From contig JAUWNL010000004.1 in the NCBI GenBank assembly GCA_030612665.1, forward strand, positions 1 through 47,931: a stretch of 47,931 bases of DNA, read 5' to 3'. Positions within the stretch are counted from its first letter, which is position 1, and each line of letters starts with the position of its first letter. This document shows positions 6,542 to 13,481 of this stretch, piece after piece. Below the pieces are notes generated by a model, which was given only the letters and a program-made list of their open reading frames with translations, made no database searches and was not told the origin of the DNA. This DNA comes from an archaeon. GTDB taxonomy: Archaea > Nanobdellota > Nanobdellia > Pacearchaeales > UBA284. The position numbers were made by a program, and so were the translations under genes.

Positions 6542-6563
6542 CTTTTTAAATGTTGTACTGAAA
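6542..6563 (-). promoter_or_regulatory. TTTCAGTACAA element beside TATA, copy 3
   Basis: Minus-strand TTTCAGTACAA followed by ACATTTAAAAAG. The TATA centre is 26 bases before the start at 6521. It lies directly after the 3' end of the tRNA-Asp gene on the same strand. Confidence 0.5.
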
Positions 6564-6569
6564 GAAAGG

Positions 6570-6642
6570 CGCCCCAGCCGAGATTCGAACTCGGATCGGA
6601 GCCTCGACAGGGCTCAATGCTAAACCATTACACTACTAGGGC
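6570..6642 (-). tRNA. tRNA-Asp(GUC)
   Basis: The reverse strand gives acceptor GCCCTAG paired with CTGGGGC (one T-G pair) and discriminator G, typical of archaeal tRNA-Asp. The anticodon stem is GAGCC/GGCTC with loop CTGTCGA, so anticodon GTC. The T arm has loop TTCGAAT. Length is 73, no intron, and CCA is not encoded. Confidence 0.95.
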
Positions 6643-6678
6643 ATATAAGAGACAAATGATTTTTATTTTTAAACCTTT

Positions 6679-7182
6679 TTAATATTTGAAGGGCCTTGTT
6701 CTCAGGAGCTTATCCATTTTATAAAGAAAGATTGGAACATCAAGCTCAGCTCTTTTGTATTCTGTCCATTGTTTGATTGGGAATTTTATAGTCACAATTC
6801 TTGCTGTCTTTTTTAGTTCTTCTTTGAACTTTCTTCTTAGTTTAGAATGATACATTGGGGAAAGAAATATGTAGACTAAATCAACTTCAGTGAGGTCAGC
6901 TTGAAAAAGGTCTTTACAATGAAATCTTAGCATATTATCAAGACCTTTTTGTTTAGCATTTTGCCTTGATTCAAGAACAAGACCTGGACTCCATTCATAA
7001 CCATCTCCAAAAGCATCAAACCTCTCAGCTCCCCTAATCAAAACCTCGCCCCATGAAGAACCAAGATCACAGAGTGTTTCTCCAGACTTAAGGTTTCCAA
7101 GTTTCAAGGCTTCATCAATTGTATCTGTTGTACTATACAAAACATTCGCGCCTTTTAATTCAAAATGATCAAATCCTAACAT
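6679..7182 (-). CDS. SAM-dependent methyltransferase (FAM173-like protein lysine methyltransferase type)
   Basis: This 167-residue class I methyltransferase has motif I as LCDLGSSWGEVLI. An acidic/aromatic second strand follows (GDGYEWSP, where most relatives have GYELNP), then the DLFQADLTEVDLVYIFLSP block. The order DLG...GYExxP...DLF..DL...V.IFL.P resembles the small FAM173/ATPSCKMT-like protein lysine methyltransferases. Those are compact and act on membrane-associated or ribosomal targets. The substrate here cannot be read. The glycine-rich loop is atypical (SSW in place of SGD), so SAM binding should be checked before assuming activity. It stands between tRNA-Asp and a divergent zinc-ribbon gene. 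Confidence 0.75.
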   Translation of the reverse strand: MLGFDHFELKGANVLYSTTDTIDEALKLGNLKSGETLCDLGSSWGEVLIRGAERFDAFGDGYEWSPGLVLESRQNAKQKGLDNMLRFHCKDLFQADLTEVDLVYIFLSPMYHSKLRRKFKEELKKTARIVTIKFPIKQWTEYKRAELDVPIFLYKMDKLLRTRPFKY

Positions 7183-7329
7183 TTTATAATTTATTATCTT
7201 TGTTTATCTCCCTTTTTAAGAAGAAAGTGTTTTAAAAAGATTGTTATAATAAAAGAGACAAGAGACAAAAAAGACATAAGAGAAAGGTTTATAAAACAAA
7301 AAAAATTGGTTTATAAATCATAAGAGTTA

Positions 7330-7348
7330 GCATATAGATAGTATATGC
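7330..7348. promoter_or_regulatory. Inverted repeat in the promoter region of the zinc-ribbon gene
   Basis: GCATATA-GATAG-TATATGC is a 7-bp perfect inverted repeat. Two copies of GGTTTATAAA lie just upstream (about 7286 and 7309) and an AT-rich region runs to the start at 7424. It could be an operator or a hairpin in a long leader. The gap 7183-7423 holds nothing else I can name. Confidence 0.35.
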
Positions 7349-7407
7349 AAAATATATAAGATATAGCTAGTTCTTAGAAAATTTAATAAGTTAAATAATA
7401 GAAATAT

Positions 7408-7413
7408 AGGAGA
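7408..7413 (+). promoter_or_regulatory. Shine-Dalgarno site of the zinc-ribbon gene
   Basis: AGGAG lies about 10 bases before the ATG at 7424. This gene therefore uses a leadered mRNA, unlike many neighbours whose starts follow a TATA box directly. Confidence 0.6.
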
Positions 7414-7423
7414 AAAATATAAT

Positions 7424-7753
7424 ATGGCATACGGCGGATATAATAAGCGTAGAGGAGGCGGCGGAGGCTTTAATAAACGAAGAAGTTTCGGCGGTCCAAG
7501 AGAAATGCATAAGATAACATGTAGTGACTGTGGAAAGGAAGCAGAAGTTCCTTTCAAGCCAAGAGAAGGTACTCCAGTTTACTGTAGAGAGTGTTTCTTT
7601 AAAAGAAAAGGAATAACTCCAAGAGAACCAGAAGCTGAAGAGAAAACTGAAGAAGAAACTACAGAGGAAGAAACAAAAGAAGAACCTCAAGAAGAAGCTG
7701 AAGAAGAAAAGGTTGAAGAAGAAGCTGAAGAAAAAGAAAAGAAAGAAGAATAA
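7424..7753 (+). CDS. Glycine/arginine-rich zinc-ribbon protein with acidic tail
   Basis: This 109-residue protein has three parts. Residues 1-28 are Gly/Arg/Lys-rich (KRRGGGGGF), as in RNA-binding RGG tails. Residues 30-63 form a small zinc ribbon with CSDCGK and YCRECF as the two Cys pairs; this type occurs in archaea and CPR bacteria. The last 45 residues are almost all Glu/Lys. Such proteins are small, probably abundant and likely bind RNA or ribosomes, but no specific role is established here. An SD sequence precedes it and a long T-rich terminator follows. The charged tail matches those on RpoK and Rrp4 in this window. Confidence 0.8.
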   Translation: MAYGGYNKRRGGGGGFNKRRSFGGPREMHKITCSDCGKEAEVPFKPREGTPVYCRECFFKRKGITPREPEAEEKTEEETTEEETKEEPQEEAEEEKVEEEAEEKEKKEE

Positions 7754-7783
7754 ATATATACAATATATAATTTAATCTCTAGA

Positions 7784-7852
7784 TTTTTTTAATTTTTTTT
7801 ATTTTATTTTTTTTTATTTTTTTTATTTATTGATTTTATTTTTTATTTATTT
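7784..7852 (+). terminator. T-rich terminator after the zinc-ribbon gene
   Basis: About 70 bases of nearly pure T on the plus strand, in several runs of 7-10 T. This matches the oligo-T terminators of archaeal RNA polymerase. It separates the zinc-ribbon gene from the convergent deaminase gene. Confidence 0.7.
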
Positions 7853-7854
7853 TA

Positions 7855-8355
7855 CTATGGCCTTATTAGAGGATCTATTATTACTTCGATGCCAGCCTCA
7901 CGAATCAATTTTTCTGCCATCTCAAAATTATATGGCTGATTACGCAATTTTTCTATAAGGGTGTGTTTCTTTTTATCTTCATAAAATTCATCTGGTGTTA
8001 CAAGTGTTGTGATTCCTGCTTCAACTATAGCCTTAGCGCAATTATCACATGGAAACCATTCATTCAAGTAAATTGTGCTTTCATGTAAAGATGTTCCTGT
8101 TTGTGCAGCATGACAAATAGCTTTTATCTCGGCATGAACAGTTGGGCAAATTTCCATACCTTTACCAGAAGGATAACCTTTCCTAAGACATTCATTATGT
8201 TCTATGCCTTTTGTTGGCGGACCATTCCAACCAAAAATATATACTCCATCAGTTGTTTCTATCAATGCTCCTATTGGATGTTTATCACAAACTTTCTTAG
8301 ATAAAGAATGTTGCAATAATTCTCTTATTTTTTCTGATTCATATTCTGGCCTCAT
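7855..8355 (-). CDS. dCMP deaminase-like zinc deaminase
   Basis: This 166-residue member of the cytidine/dCMP deaminase fold would convert dCMP to dUMP, feeding dTMP synthesis. The zinc site is visible: HAE (74-76) gives the His ligand and catalytic Glu, and PCDNC (102-106) gives the two Cys. The segment with RKGYPSGKGMEICP before HAE is characteristic of dCMP deaminases. A related role in ComE-type or RNA deaminases is less likely. A TATA-like ATTATAAAAAG lies about 25 bases upstream. The gene stands alone, convergent with the zinc-ribbon gene. Confidence 0.88.
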   Translation of the reverse strand: MRPEYESEKIRELLQHSLSKKVCDKHPIGALIETTDGVYIFGWNGPPTKGIEHNECLRKGYPSGKGMEICPTVHAEIKAICHAAQTGTSLHESTIYLNEWFPCDNCAKAIVEAGITTLVTPDEFYEDKKKHTLIEKLRNQPYNFEMAEKLIREAGIEVIIDPLIRP

Positions 8356-8523
8356 TTTAAAATAATGTAAGAAGTTTGGATTATAAAAAGATTATTGTAA
8401 AACAAAATATTTTTTGAAAGATGATTTTTCAAAAAGACTTTCTTGTTCATTATAATGATTTTTCTATTTTAATATATATTTTAAAAATAATATCCTAAGG
8501 GGATTATGCAATCTTATCTATTT

Positions 8524-8787
8524 TCATTTTTTCTTTTTCATTATACTTTGAACATCCCATTTCCCACTTTTTTTTAATTTCCCGACTACTAACATTTTTG
8601 TTAAAGATATCTTTTTTATACGAAATTCGGAAAATTTTTCTGGTTCTTGTTGTCTGTATCTGAGCCAATTTTTTGTCTTCCTTGGATATTCGCCCTGTTT
8701 CTTAAATTTTTCAATCTGTTTTTTTGTTGGCTTTGTATCTGTTGATTTTGTTTGTATTGTATTTTTAGTCTTTTTTTTCATTTTCAT
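8524..8787 (-). CDS. Small basic protein of unknown function
   Basis: This 87-residue protein is very Lys-rich. Residues 1-30 are low complexity. About 38-85 seems folded, with the patterns YRQQEPEKFSEFR and VVGKLKKSGKWDVQS. That part may be a small nucleic-acid-binding domain, as in other lysine-rich archaeal proteins. Its ATG overlaps the stop of the upstream gene by four bases (ATGA at 8784-8787), so the two are probably translated together. I do not recognise the family. Confidence 0.6.
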   Translation of the reverse strand: MKMKKKTKNTIQTKSTDTKPTKKQIEKFKKQGEYPRKTKNWLRYRQQEPEKFSEFRIKKISLTKMLVVGKLKKSGKWDVQSIMKKKK

Positions 8788-8984
8788 TTTTTTGCATGTT
8801 TAAAAAATTCTATTTGTCTAAATCTTTTCATAACTTTTTTATAAGGACCCTTTTCAACAAGAATTTTTGTCTTTTTTTCATTTAAAAGTCTGAAATCATA
8901 CTTACTTACAGAATATTTTAATTTATTTTTTCCAGCATAATCCTTCCATCTCTTTTGGATTTTCAGTTTATATTGTAAAACCAT
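8784..8984 (-). CDS. Small basic protein, coupled to the next gene
   Basis: A 66-residue protein if started at the ATG at 8984. The frame extends 7 codons upstream to a TTG, which I reject because the ATG is a better start. It is Lys/Arg-rich with aromatic residues and the repeating pattern of a small alpha/beta nucleic-acid-binding protein. No cysteines. It overlaps the downstream basic protein gene by the ATGA junction. Family not recognised. Confidence 0.5.
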   Translation of the reverse strand: MVLQYKLKIQKRWKDYAGKNKLKYSVSKYDFRLLNEKKTKILVEKGPYKKVMKRFRQIEFFKHAKK

Positions 8985-9039
8985 AACAATAGAAAGAAAA
9001 AGCAATTTTTAATCTTTTCTAAACAATTCAATAAGAGTA

Positions 9040-9209
9040 TCCCTGCGGGCGGATTCGAACCGCCAACACCCCGGGTTCTGCGAACACTTGCGAGTGTCCC
9101 GCACGCCCTCGTCTCATCTTTGGACGAGAAAGCACGAGGCTACAGCCGAGTGCTCTACCACTGCTCCCCTCCGTTGGTTTTCCCGACGAAAAGTTTGAGC
9201 TACACAGGG
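9040..9209 (-). tRNA. tRNA-Tyr(GUA) interrupted by two introns
   Basis: The reverse strand begins CCCTGTG and ends CGCAGGG plus discriminator A. C1-G72 is the archaeal tyrosine identity pair. The T arm is GGCGG-TTCGAAT-CCGCC. The anticodon stem is CTCGG/CCGGG with anticodon GTA. The gene is 170 bases where 72 are needed. A 34-base insertion sits in the D loop after GCTC (about 9163-9196), and a 64-base insertion sits after position 37 (about 9076-9139). The second insertion folds into hairpins CTCGTC/GACGAG and ACACT/AGTGT. Exact cut sites are inferred. Confidence 0.85.
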
Positions 9210-9285
9210 ATTACAGGGATAAAATAAAGAAGAACAAAGGTTTTAAAAGGTTTTCTTTTTTCTTTTTACTTTCATGGATTAAGAA

Positions 9286-10167
9286 TCAATATCCAAAGAG
9301 TTCTTTGTATTGTTCTGGGATTAAGACTTGAAAATTACTATGGTTTGAATGGAACTTGTTCATTCCCTTTTCAAGAGCTCTATTAAAATCCTTTTGCCCT
9401 ATCTCAGTTATATCTAGTGGAATCCAAGCGTGACCTTCCCAATCTACAACAAATTTTGATATATCGCACAAATCAAATTCTGAATCTTTAACTTTTAATA
9501 GAGAAAATTCGTGTCCATTAACATGAACAGGAGCACAAGGGATTCCTTTTGCTAACAAGCAGGAAGAGTAGAGTATTGAATGGTCTTCGCAATCACCCTC
9601 TTTCTCTTTTAAGGTTTGGTCAGGATGATTAATAATATCTTTCATAATATATCCTATTCCTGGAAAAAATGTTTTTAGAGATAGTAAGATGTATGGATTT
9701 TGACCTGGGTCATATTCATATCTTATGCCCTGAAATTTATAATGTTTCAGGACGTCAAAGACAGATTCAGCAATTTCAAGATTTGATTTTCCCGAGGTAT
9801 CGACATAAGATACAGCTGAAAGCACTTTTTCTGATGTAGGATCTACCATAGCAACATACTCCCATGGTTCAAATGAAAATGCTAAATTTATCTTCTTCCC
9901 ATCTACATCAAAAGAAACACTATCATTATAACAAGGATATTTTTTAATGTTTTTTTCATCAATAGATTGTCCAAGAAATTTATAAGAATTTATGACACTC
10001 TTCTTGTATAGTTCTTCGATTTCAGATAATTTTTTTGTTAAAATTATATATTCTTCCTTGATATTTTTATTTTCTTGAACTTCTTGATTTTGTCCTTGGG
10101 CACTAGCCAACGTGAAAAATGTTGCTCCTGCCATCAATAATTTTACTAAGTTTCCTAAGTTTTTCAT
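9286..10167 (-). CDS. Secreted transglutaminase-like (cysteine protease fold) protein
   Basis: This 293-residue protein begins with a Sec signal peptide (about 1-23, ending ASA-Q). A helical stretch rich in Gln/Glu/Lys follows, then a transglutaminase-like core. The catalytic set is visible: Cys193 in GDCEDHS, His246 in GHAW and Asp252 in PLDIT. In archaea these domains are mostly extracellular hydrolases or cross-linkers of peptides; the target is unknown. A divergent membrane-anchored gene starts about 100 bases upstream on the other strand. Activity is likely because the triad is intact. Confidence is high for the fold, low for the substrate. Confidence 0.87.
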   Translation of the reverse strand: MKNLGNLVKLLMAGATFFTLASAQGQNQEVQENKNIKEEYIILTKKLSEIEELYKKSVINSYKFLGQSIDEKNIKKYPCYNDSVSFDVDGKKINLAFSFEPWEYVAMVDPTSEKVLSAVSYVDTSGKSNLEIAESVFDVLKHYKFQGIRYEYDPGQNPYILLSLKTFFPGIGYIMKDIINHPDQTLKEKEGDCEDHSILYSSCLLAKGIPCAPVHVNGHEFSLLKVKDSEFDLCDISKFVVDWEGHAWIPLDITEIGQKDFNRALEKGMNKFHSNHSNFQVLIPEQYKELFGY

Positions 10168-10230
10168 GTTATATAGAACAAGAACTTATTTTTATATCTT
10201 TGCATTTGTCGTTCCTATTTAGTGACGATA

Positions 10231-10248
10231 AGAGAAAGATTTATAAAG
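10231..10248 (+). promoter_or_regulatory. BRE/TATA promoter of the 10269 gene
   Basis: GAAAGATTTATAAAG is centred about 25 bases before the ATG at 10269. It is almost the same sequence as the Fic promoter at 2524. It predicts a leaderless transcript. Confidence 0.6.
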
Positions 10249-10268
10249 TTGTGAAATAATCTTTTTTT

Positions 10269-10751
10269 ATGTTAAAAAACGATAATAGCTCAATGAAAGA
10301 ATTTAGTGGAAAAGATTGGGATGCTTATGTTAATAAGATAATCCATCGAAGAAAAGAGGAAAAGGGGAAATATATGCCACATATTATTGTTTCTAGTCTT
10401 GTGTTGTCAGCATTTGTTTTAGGTATGATATTTGGAAAACCATCAAAACTTGAACGAGAAATAGCAGATTATGGCAAGGCTGCTCAAGAATGTCTTGTTG
10501 AGGGTGATACAACTGAAGCTGTTATAAACATTATAAAAGGAACAAATAAAGCAAGAAGCACTGGAAATTATAATCTTTTCAAACAACATATTTATCCAGA
10601 AATAGAGAAAATCTATAACACTGATTTTTATGATAAAAAGGATGGAAGTGTAATACATGGAAGAATTGAGGTAGACAAACCATCAGGAACAATAAAATAT
10701 CCTTTAGGATATAAACATGAATATTTTCCAAAAGAACATAAAAATAATTAA
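10269..10751 (+). CDS. Single-pass membrane protein of unknown function
   Basis: This 160-residue protein has a charged cytoplasmic N-terminus (1-36), one membrane helix (about 38-56, ending FGKPS) and a soluble outside part with no cysteine pairs that stand out. The outside part begins with helices (about 58-115) that look like a tetratricopeptide-type pair: AAQECLVEGDTTEAVINI, then KARSTGNYNLFKQ. An aromatic, basic end follows. It is divergent from the secreted transglutaminase-like gene. Its last bases overlap the end of aspS on the other strand. Family not recognised. Confidence 0.65.
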   Translation: MLKNDNSSMKEFSGKDWDAYVNKIIHRRKEEKGKYMPHIIVSSLVLSAFVLGMIFGKPSKLEREIADYGKAAQECLVEGDTTEAVINIIKGTNKARSTGNYNLFKQHIYPEIEKIYNTDFYDKKDGSVIHGRIEVDKPSGTIKYPLGYKHEYFPKEHKNN

Positions 10752-12043
10752 GGCGTCAGCCTATCTCTATCTCTTGGAAACATACAAGCTTCTCTAATGT
10801 TTTCTAGGCCTAGAAGAGCCATTGTAAATCTCTCGAGACCTATGCTCCATCCACTATGGAATGGTGCTCCATATCTAAAGGCATTTATATAATGTTTAAA
10901 ATGCTCGGGATTGAGACCTTTTTCTCTGAGATTTTTTATGAGAATATCTGCTTTATGGATTCTCTGACCTCCACTTGATATTTCCATGCCTCCTAAAAGA
11001 GCATCAAAACCTCCACTAATTCCTTTTTTCTGGTCTTTTGGCCAGATGTAGAAAGGTTTTGCCTTGCTAGGATAAGAATGAATTATAATGAGTGTGTCAG
11101 GGAAAAGCTCGCAAAGTTTCTTTTCATGAACTGAATCAAATTCCTCATTTTCTTGGACTGACATGTGAATTTTCTTTAGCATCTTGGCTGTTTCATCATA
11201 TGAAAGGTATTTTACTTTTGGAACCATGATTTTTTTATTAAGAACATTGAGTTCTTCTTTACAATTCTCAATTACATTCTTGACAATATACTGAATAACA
11301 CTTTCAAGATACTTTAGAACTTGAATATCGTCGATAAAAGCAACTTCAATATCCATTTGTCTTGATTCATTTAAATGACGTGGGGTATTATGTTTCTCTG
11401 CTCTCCAAACTGGAACAATACATGTGACTTTTTCTAAGGCTATAGCTGCAAGTTGTTTGTAAAGTTGTGGACTTTGGGCAAGATATGCATCTCTCTCAAA
11501 ATATTTTACTGCGAATAATTCTGTTCCCCCTTCACTTGCTGATGCAATTATGCAAGGAGGTTGAATTTCTATGAAATCTTGTTTTGCAAAGAACTCCCGG
11601 AATGAACGCATAATCTCATTTTGGATTATGAAAATTGCTTTGACTTTTGGTTTTCTTAAGTCAATGCTTCGATTGTCAAGTCTTTTTGAAATGTCTGTAG
11701 TGATTGTTTTATCTTTTTCTGTAACAAGAATTGGCAATTGTTCTGCCTTGTTTATAATCTCTATGTTTGTAACTTCAACCTCAAGTTCTTTTTGTGTGAC
11801 TTCTGGACTTTTGACTATTGCTTTTTTTGCTTTTCCAGTTATTGAGATTACTGATTCAATTGTTAGTTCTGAGAATTTCTTGAATAATTTTTTGTCTTTG
11901 ATAATGCATTGAATAATTCCACTTATATCTCTCAAGAGAAGGAATTTTATTTTTGCCAAGTCTCTTAGATCATGAGTCCAACCTTGTAGAAAAACCTGGC
12001 CTTTTTTAATGTCTTTTATGTAAGTTCTTTTTTCTTTTTTCAT
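10748..12043 (-). CDS. aspS: Aspartyl-tRNA synthetase, archaeal type, probably non-discriminating
   Basis: This 431-residue class IIb synthetase charges tRNA-Asp with aspartate. It has an N-terminal OB-fold anticodon domain (1-105) and a catalytic domain with GGTELF, SPQLYKQ, motif 2 [15 protein letters not shown] and motif 3 [21 protein letters not shown]. In the anticodon domain it reads GWTHDLRD. His stands where discriminating archaeal enzymes have Trp, so it probably also aspartylates tRNA-Asn. That would require a GatCAB amidotransferase, not seen in this window. It begins one base after an MgtC-like gene and lies in a leftward run with gatE. Identity is certain; the dual specificity is inference. 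Confidence 0.96.
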   Translation of the reverse strand: MKKEKRTYIKDIKKGQVFLQGWTHDLRDLAKIKFLLLRDISGIIQCIIKDKKLFKKFSELTIESVISITGKAKKAIVKSPEVTQKELEVEVTNIEIINKAEQLPILVTEKDKTITTDISKRLDNRSIDLRKPKVKAIFIIQNEIMRSFREFFAKQDFIEIQPPCIIASASEGGTELFAVKYFERDAYLAQSPQLYKQLAAIALEKVTCIVPVWRAEKHNTPRHLNESRQMDIEVAFIDDIQVLKYLESVIQYIVKNVIENCKEELNVLNKKIMVPKVKYLSYDETAKMLKKIHMSVQENEEFDSVHEKKLCELFPDTLIIIHSYPSKAKPFYIWPKDQKKGISGGFDALLGGMEISSGGQRIHKADILIKNLREKGLNPEHFKHYINAFRYGAPFHSGWSIGLERFTMALLGLENIREACMFPRDRDRLTP

Positions 12044-12044
12044 C

Positions 12045-12464
12045 TTATTCTACTCCTACCCTCTTAACTAATAAAATAAGGAGAATGACAATTGTGACAA
12101 TAACTGCTAAAAAATATTCTCCTGCTCCTATAGCAAAACCAATTGCTGTTAAAGCCCAAATAGTTGCAGCACTTGTTAATCCATAAATCAATTTTCCTTG
12201 TTTTTGCTTCCAGATTATAGCTGCTCCTATAAAACCTATTCCTGCAGCTAATCCCTGAGCAACTCTTGATAAATTTGTATCACTAAAAACACTAGTACCT
12301 ACAATTGTAAATAAACATGCAGAAATACAGATTAACATTAACGTCCTTGAGGCTAATCCAAAATGTTTTTTTCTTCTTTCAAGACCAATTAAAAAACCAA
12401 TAACTGCTGCAAGAATTATCTTTATTAAAATCTCAACCTCCTTTGGACCTAAATTAAATATCAT
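12045..12464 (-). CDS. MgtC/SapB family membrane protein
   Basis: This 139-residue protein has about four membrane helices and the conserved MgtC N-terminal features: GFLIGLERRKKHFGLASRT after helix 1, GLAAGIGFIGAAII in helix 3, and GLTSAATIWALTAIGFAIG at helix 4. In bacteria MgtC inhibits the F-type ATP synthase and affects magnesium and acid tolerance. In archaea its role is unknown. It lacks the C-terminal ACT-like domain of longer members. Its stop is one base before the aspS start, so the two are co-transcribed. Confidence 0.9.
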   Translation of the reverse strand: MIFNLGPKEVEILIKIILAAVIGFLIGLERRKKHFGLASRTLMLICISACLFTIVGTSVFSDTNLSRVAQGLAAGIGFIGAAIIWKQKQGKLIYGLTSAATIWALTAIGFAIGAGEYFLAVIVTIVILLILLVKRVGVE

Positions 12465-12580
12465 CTTGTCTTTTTTTATCTTTTTTATATTTTTTATATA
12501 AATCTAAACAATCTTATGTTTTTAAATATTTTTTTTATCTATTTTATTAGATATTTTTTATAATGTTTCATTTGATGAAA

Positions 12581-13480
12581 TTAATGCCTTTTTAAGATTA
12601 TTATTTTATCAAAAAATCCCTTGTATGTTTCAAATCTTTTTATTGTAACTTTAAATTCTTTTTGTTTTGCAATTCTCTTCGTTGAAAGGTTTTTTGAGAG
12701 AAGAGGCATCTTTTTTGCAACTCTATTAGGATATATTTGTGCAGAATAGGCGTAATAAAAAATTATTCCTTTTGGTGAAAGTTTTTTTCTTAGATTCAGA
12801 AGAATTTCTCTAAAAAAAGTCATTATTGGGTCTCTAGCATTTTCTCTTTCAAATTTGACTGTAAAATAATTTGGAACATTTGACAAATTGAGAATATTAA
12901 ATTTTTCATTAATTAATCTTTTATTCGTATAGATATCTTTGACATTTCCTTGAACAAATTTAAATTTTATATTTTTTAATATATGCCTTAATTTTAGATA
13001 AGTTCTTTCATTTTTTAAATAAAGATTTATTTTTTTAATGTCTAATCTAACATCCTCCCTCTGTCTAAAATATTCGGATTTTACTAATTTTTTACCTTTA
13101 AAATTACATTTTTTATAAAGAGAATTAAAGAATGCGATGGTCTTTTTATCTAAATTTTTTTGTATTTTCCTATAGAGGCCATAATCCAAACTAGCGCTTG
13201 TATAGTTTTTTCCAAAGAATTTTAAAAATTCTTTGTAGTTAAGCTCTTTGATAGCTGCAATTTTAATCCTGGTGATAAATTCTGATCTTTTATTTAAATC
13301 AAAGCCCACAACCTCTTTCGCACCAAAAAAGTATGCATTCAAAACTTGATCACCTGACCCACAGATTGTTAGGATTTTTTTATTATTTATTTTTAATATT
13401 GAATAATAAGAACTTACTCCTTCTGTAGCGTAAATATACATGGGAGCTTCTTCAGACATTTCAATTTCTCTTTTTGCCAT
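12581..13480 (-). CDS. DUF3419/BtaA-like SAM-dependent transferase
   Basis: This 299-residue protein has a class I SAM-binding start: ILTICGSGDQVLNAYFFGA, then VVGFDLN as the ribose-binding acidic strand. IKIAAIKELNYKEFLKFFG follows, matching the LKxAAlxxLxyeeFlxxFG block of the DUF3419 family. That family includes BtaA, which moves the 3-amino-3-carboxypropyl group of SAM to diacylglycerol for betaine lipids. A late NLSNVPNYF and a basic C-terminus follow. The acceptor in an archaeon is unlikely to be diacylglycerol and is unknown. It starts one base after gatE and belongs to that transcription unit. Confidence 0.72.
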   Translation of the reverse strand: MAKREIEMSEEAPMYIYATEGVSSYYSILKINNKKILTICGSGDQVLNAYFFGAKEVVGFDLNKRSEFITRIKIAAIKELNYKEFLKFFGKNYTSASLDYGLYRKIQKNLDKKTIAFFNSLYKKCNFKGKKLVKSEYFRQREDVRLDIKKINLYLKNERTYLKLRHILKNIKFKFVQGNVKDIYTNKRLINEKFNILNLSNVPNYFTVKFERENARDPIMTFFREILLNLRKKLSPKGIIFYYAYSAQIYPNRVAKKMPLLSKNLSTKRIAKQKEFKVTIKRFETYKGFFDKIIILKRH

Positions 13481-13481
13481 T

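Noticed and set aside
2510-10226. Shared 12-mer around CCTATTTAGT upstream of the genes at 2559 (inverted) and 10269
   Set aside because: Opposite orientations and an AT-rich sequence make chance similarity likely. Only the BRE/TATA part is consistently placed.
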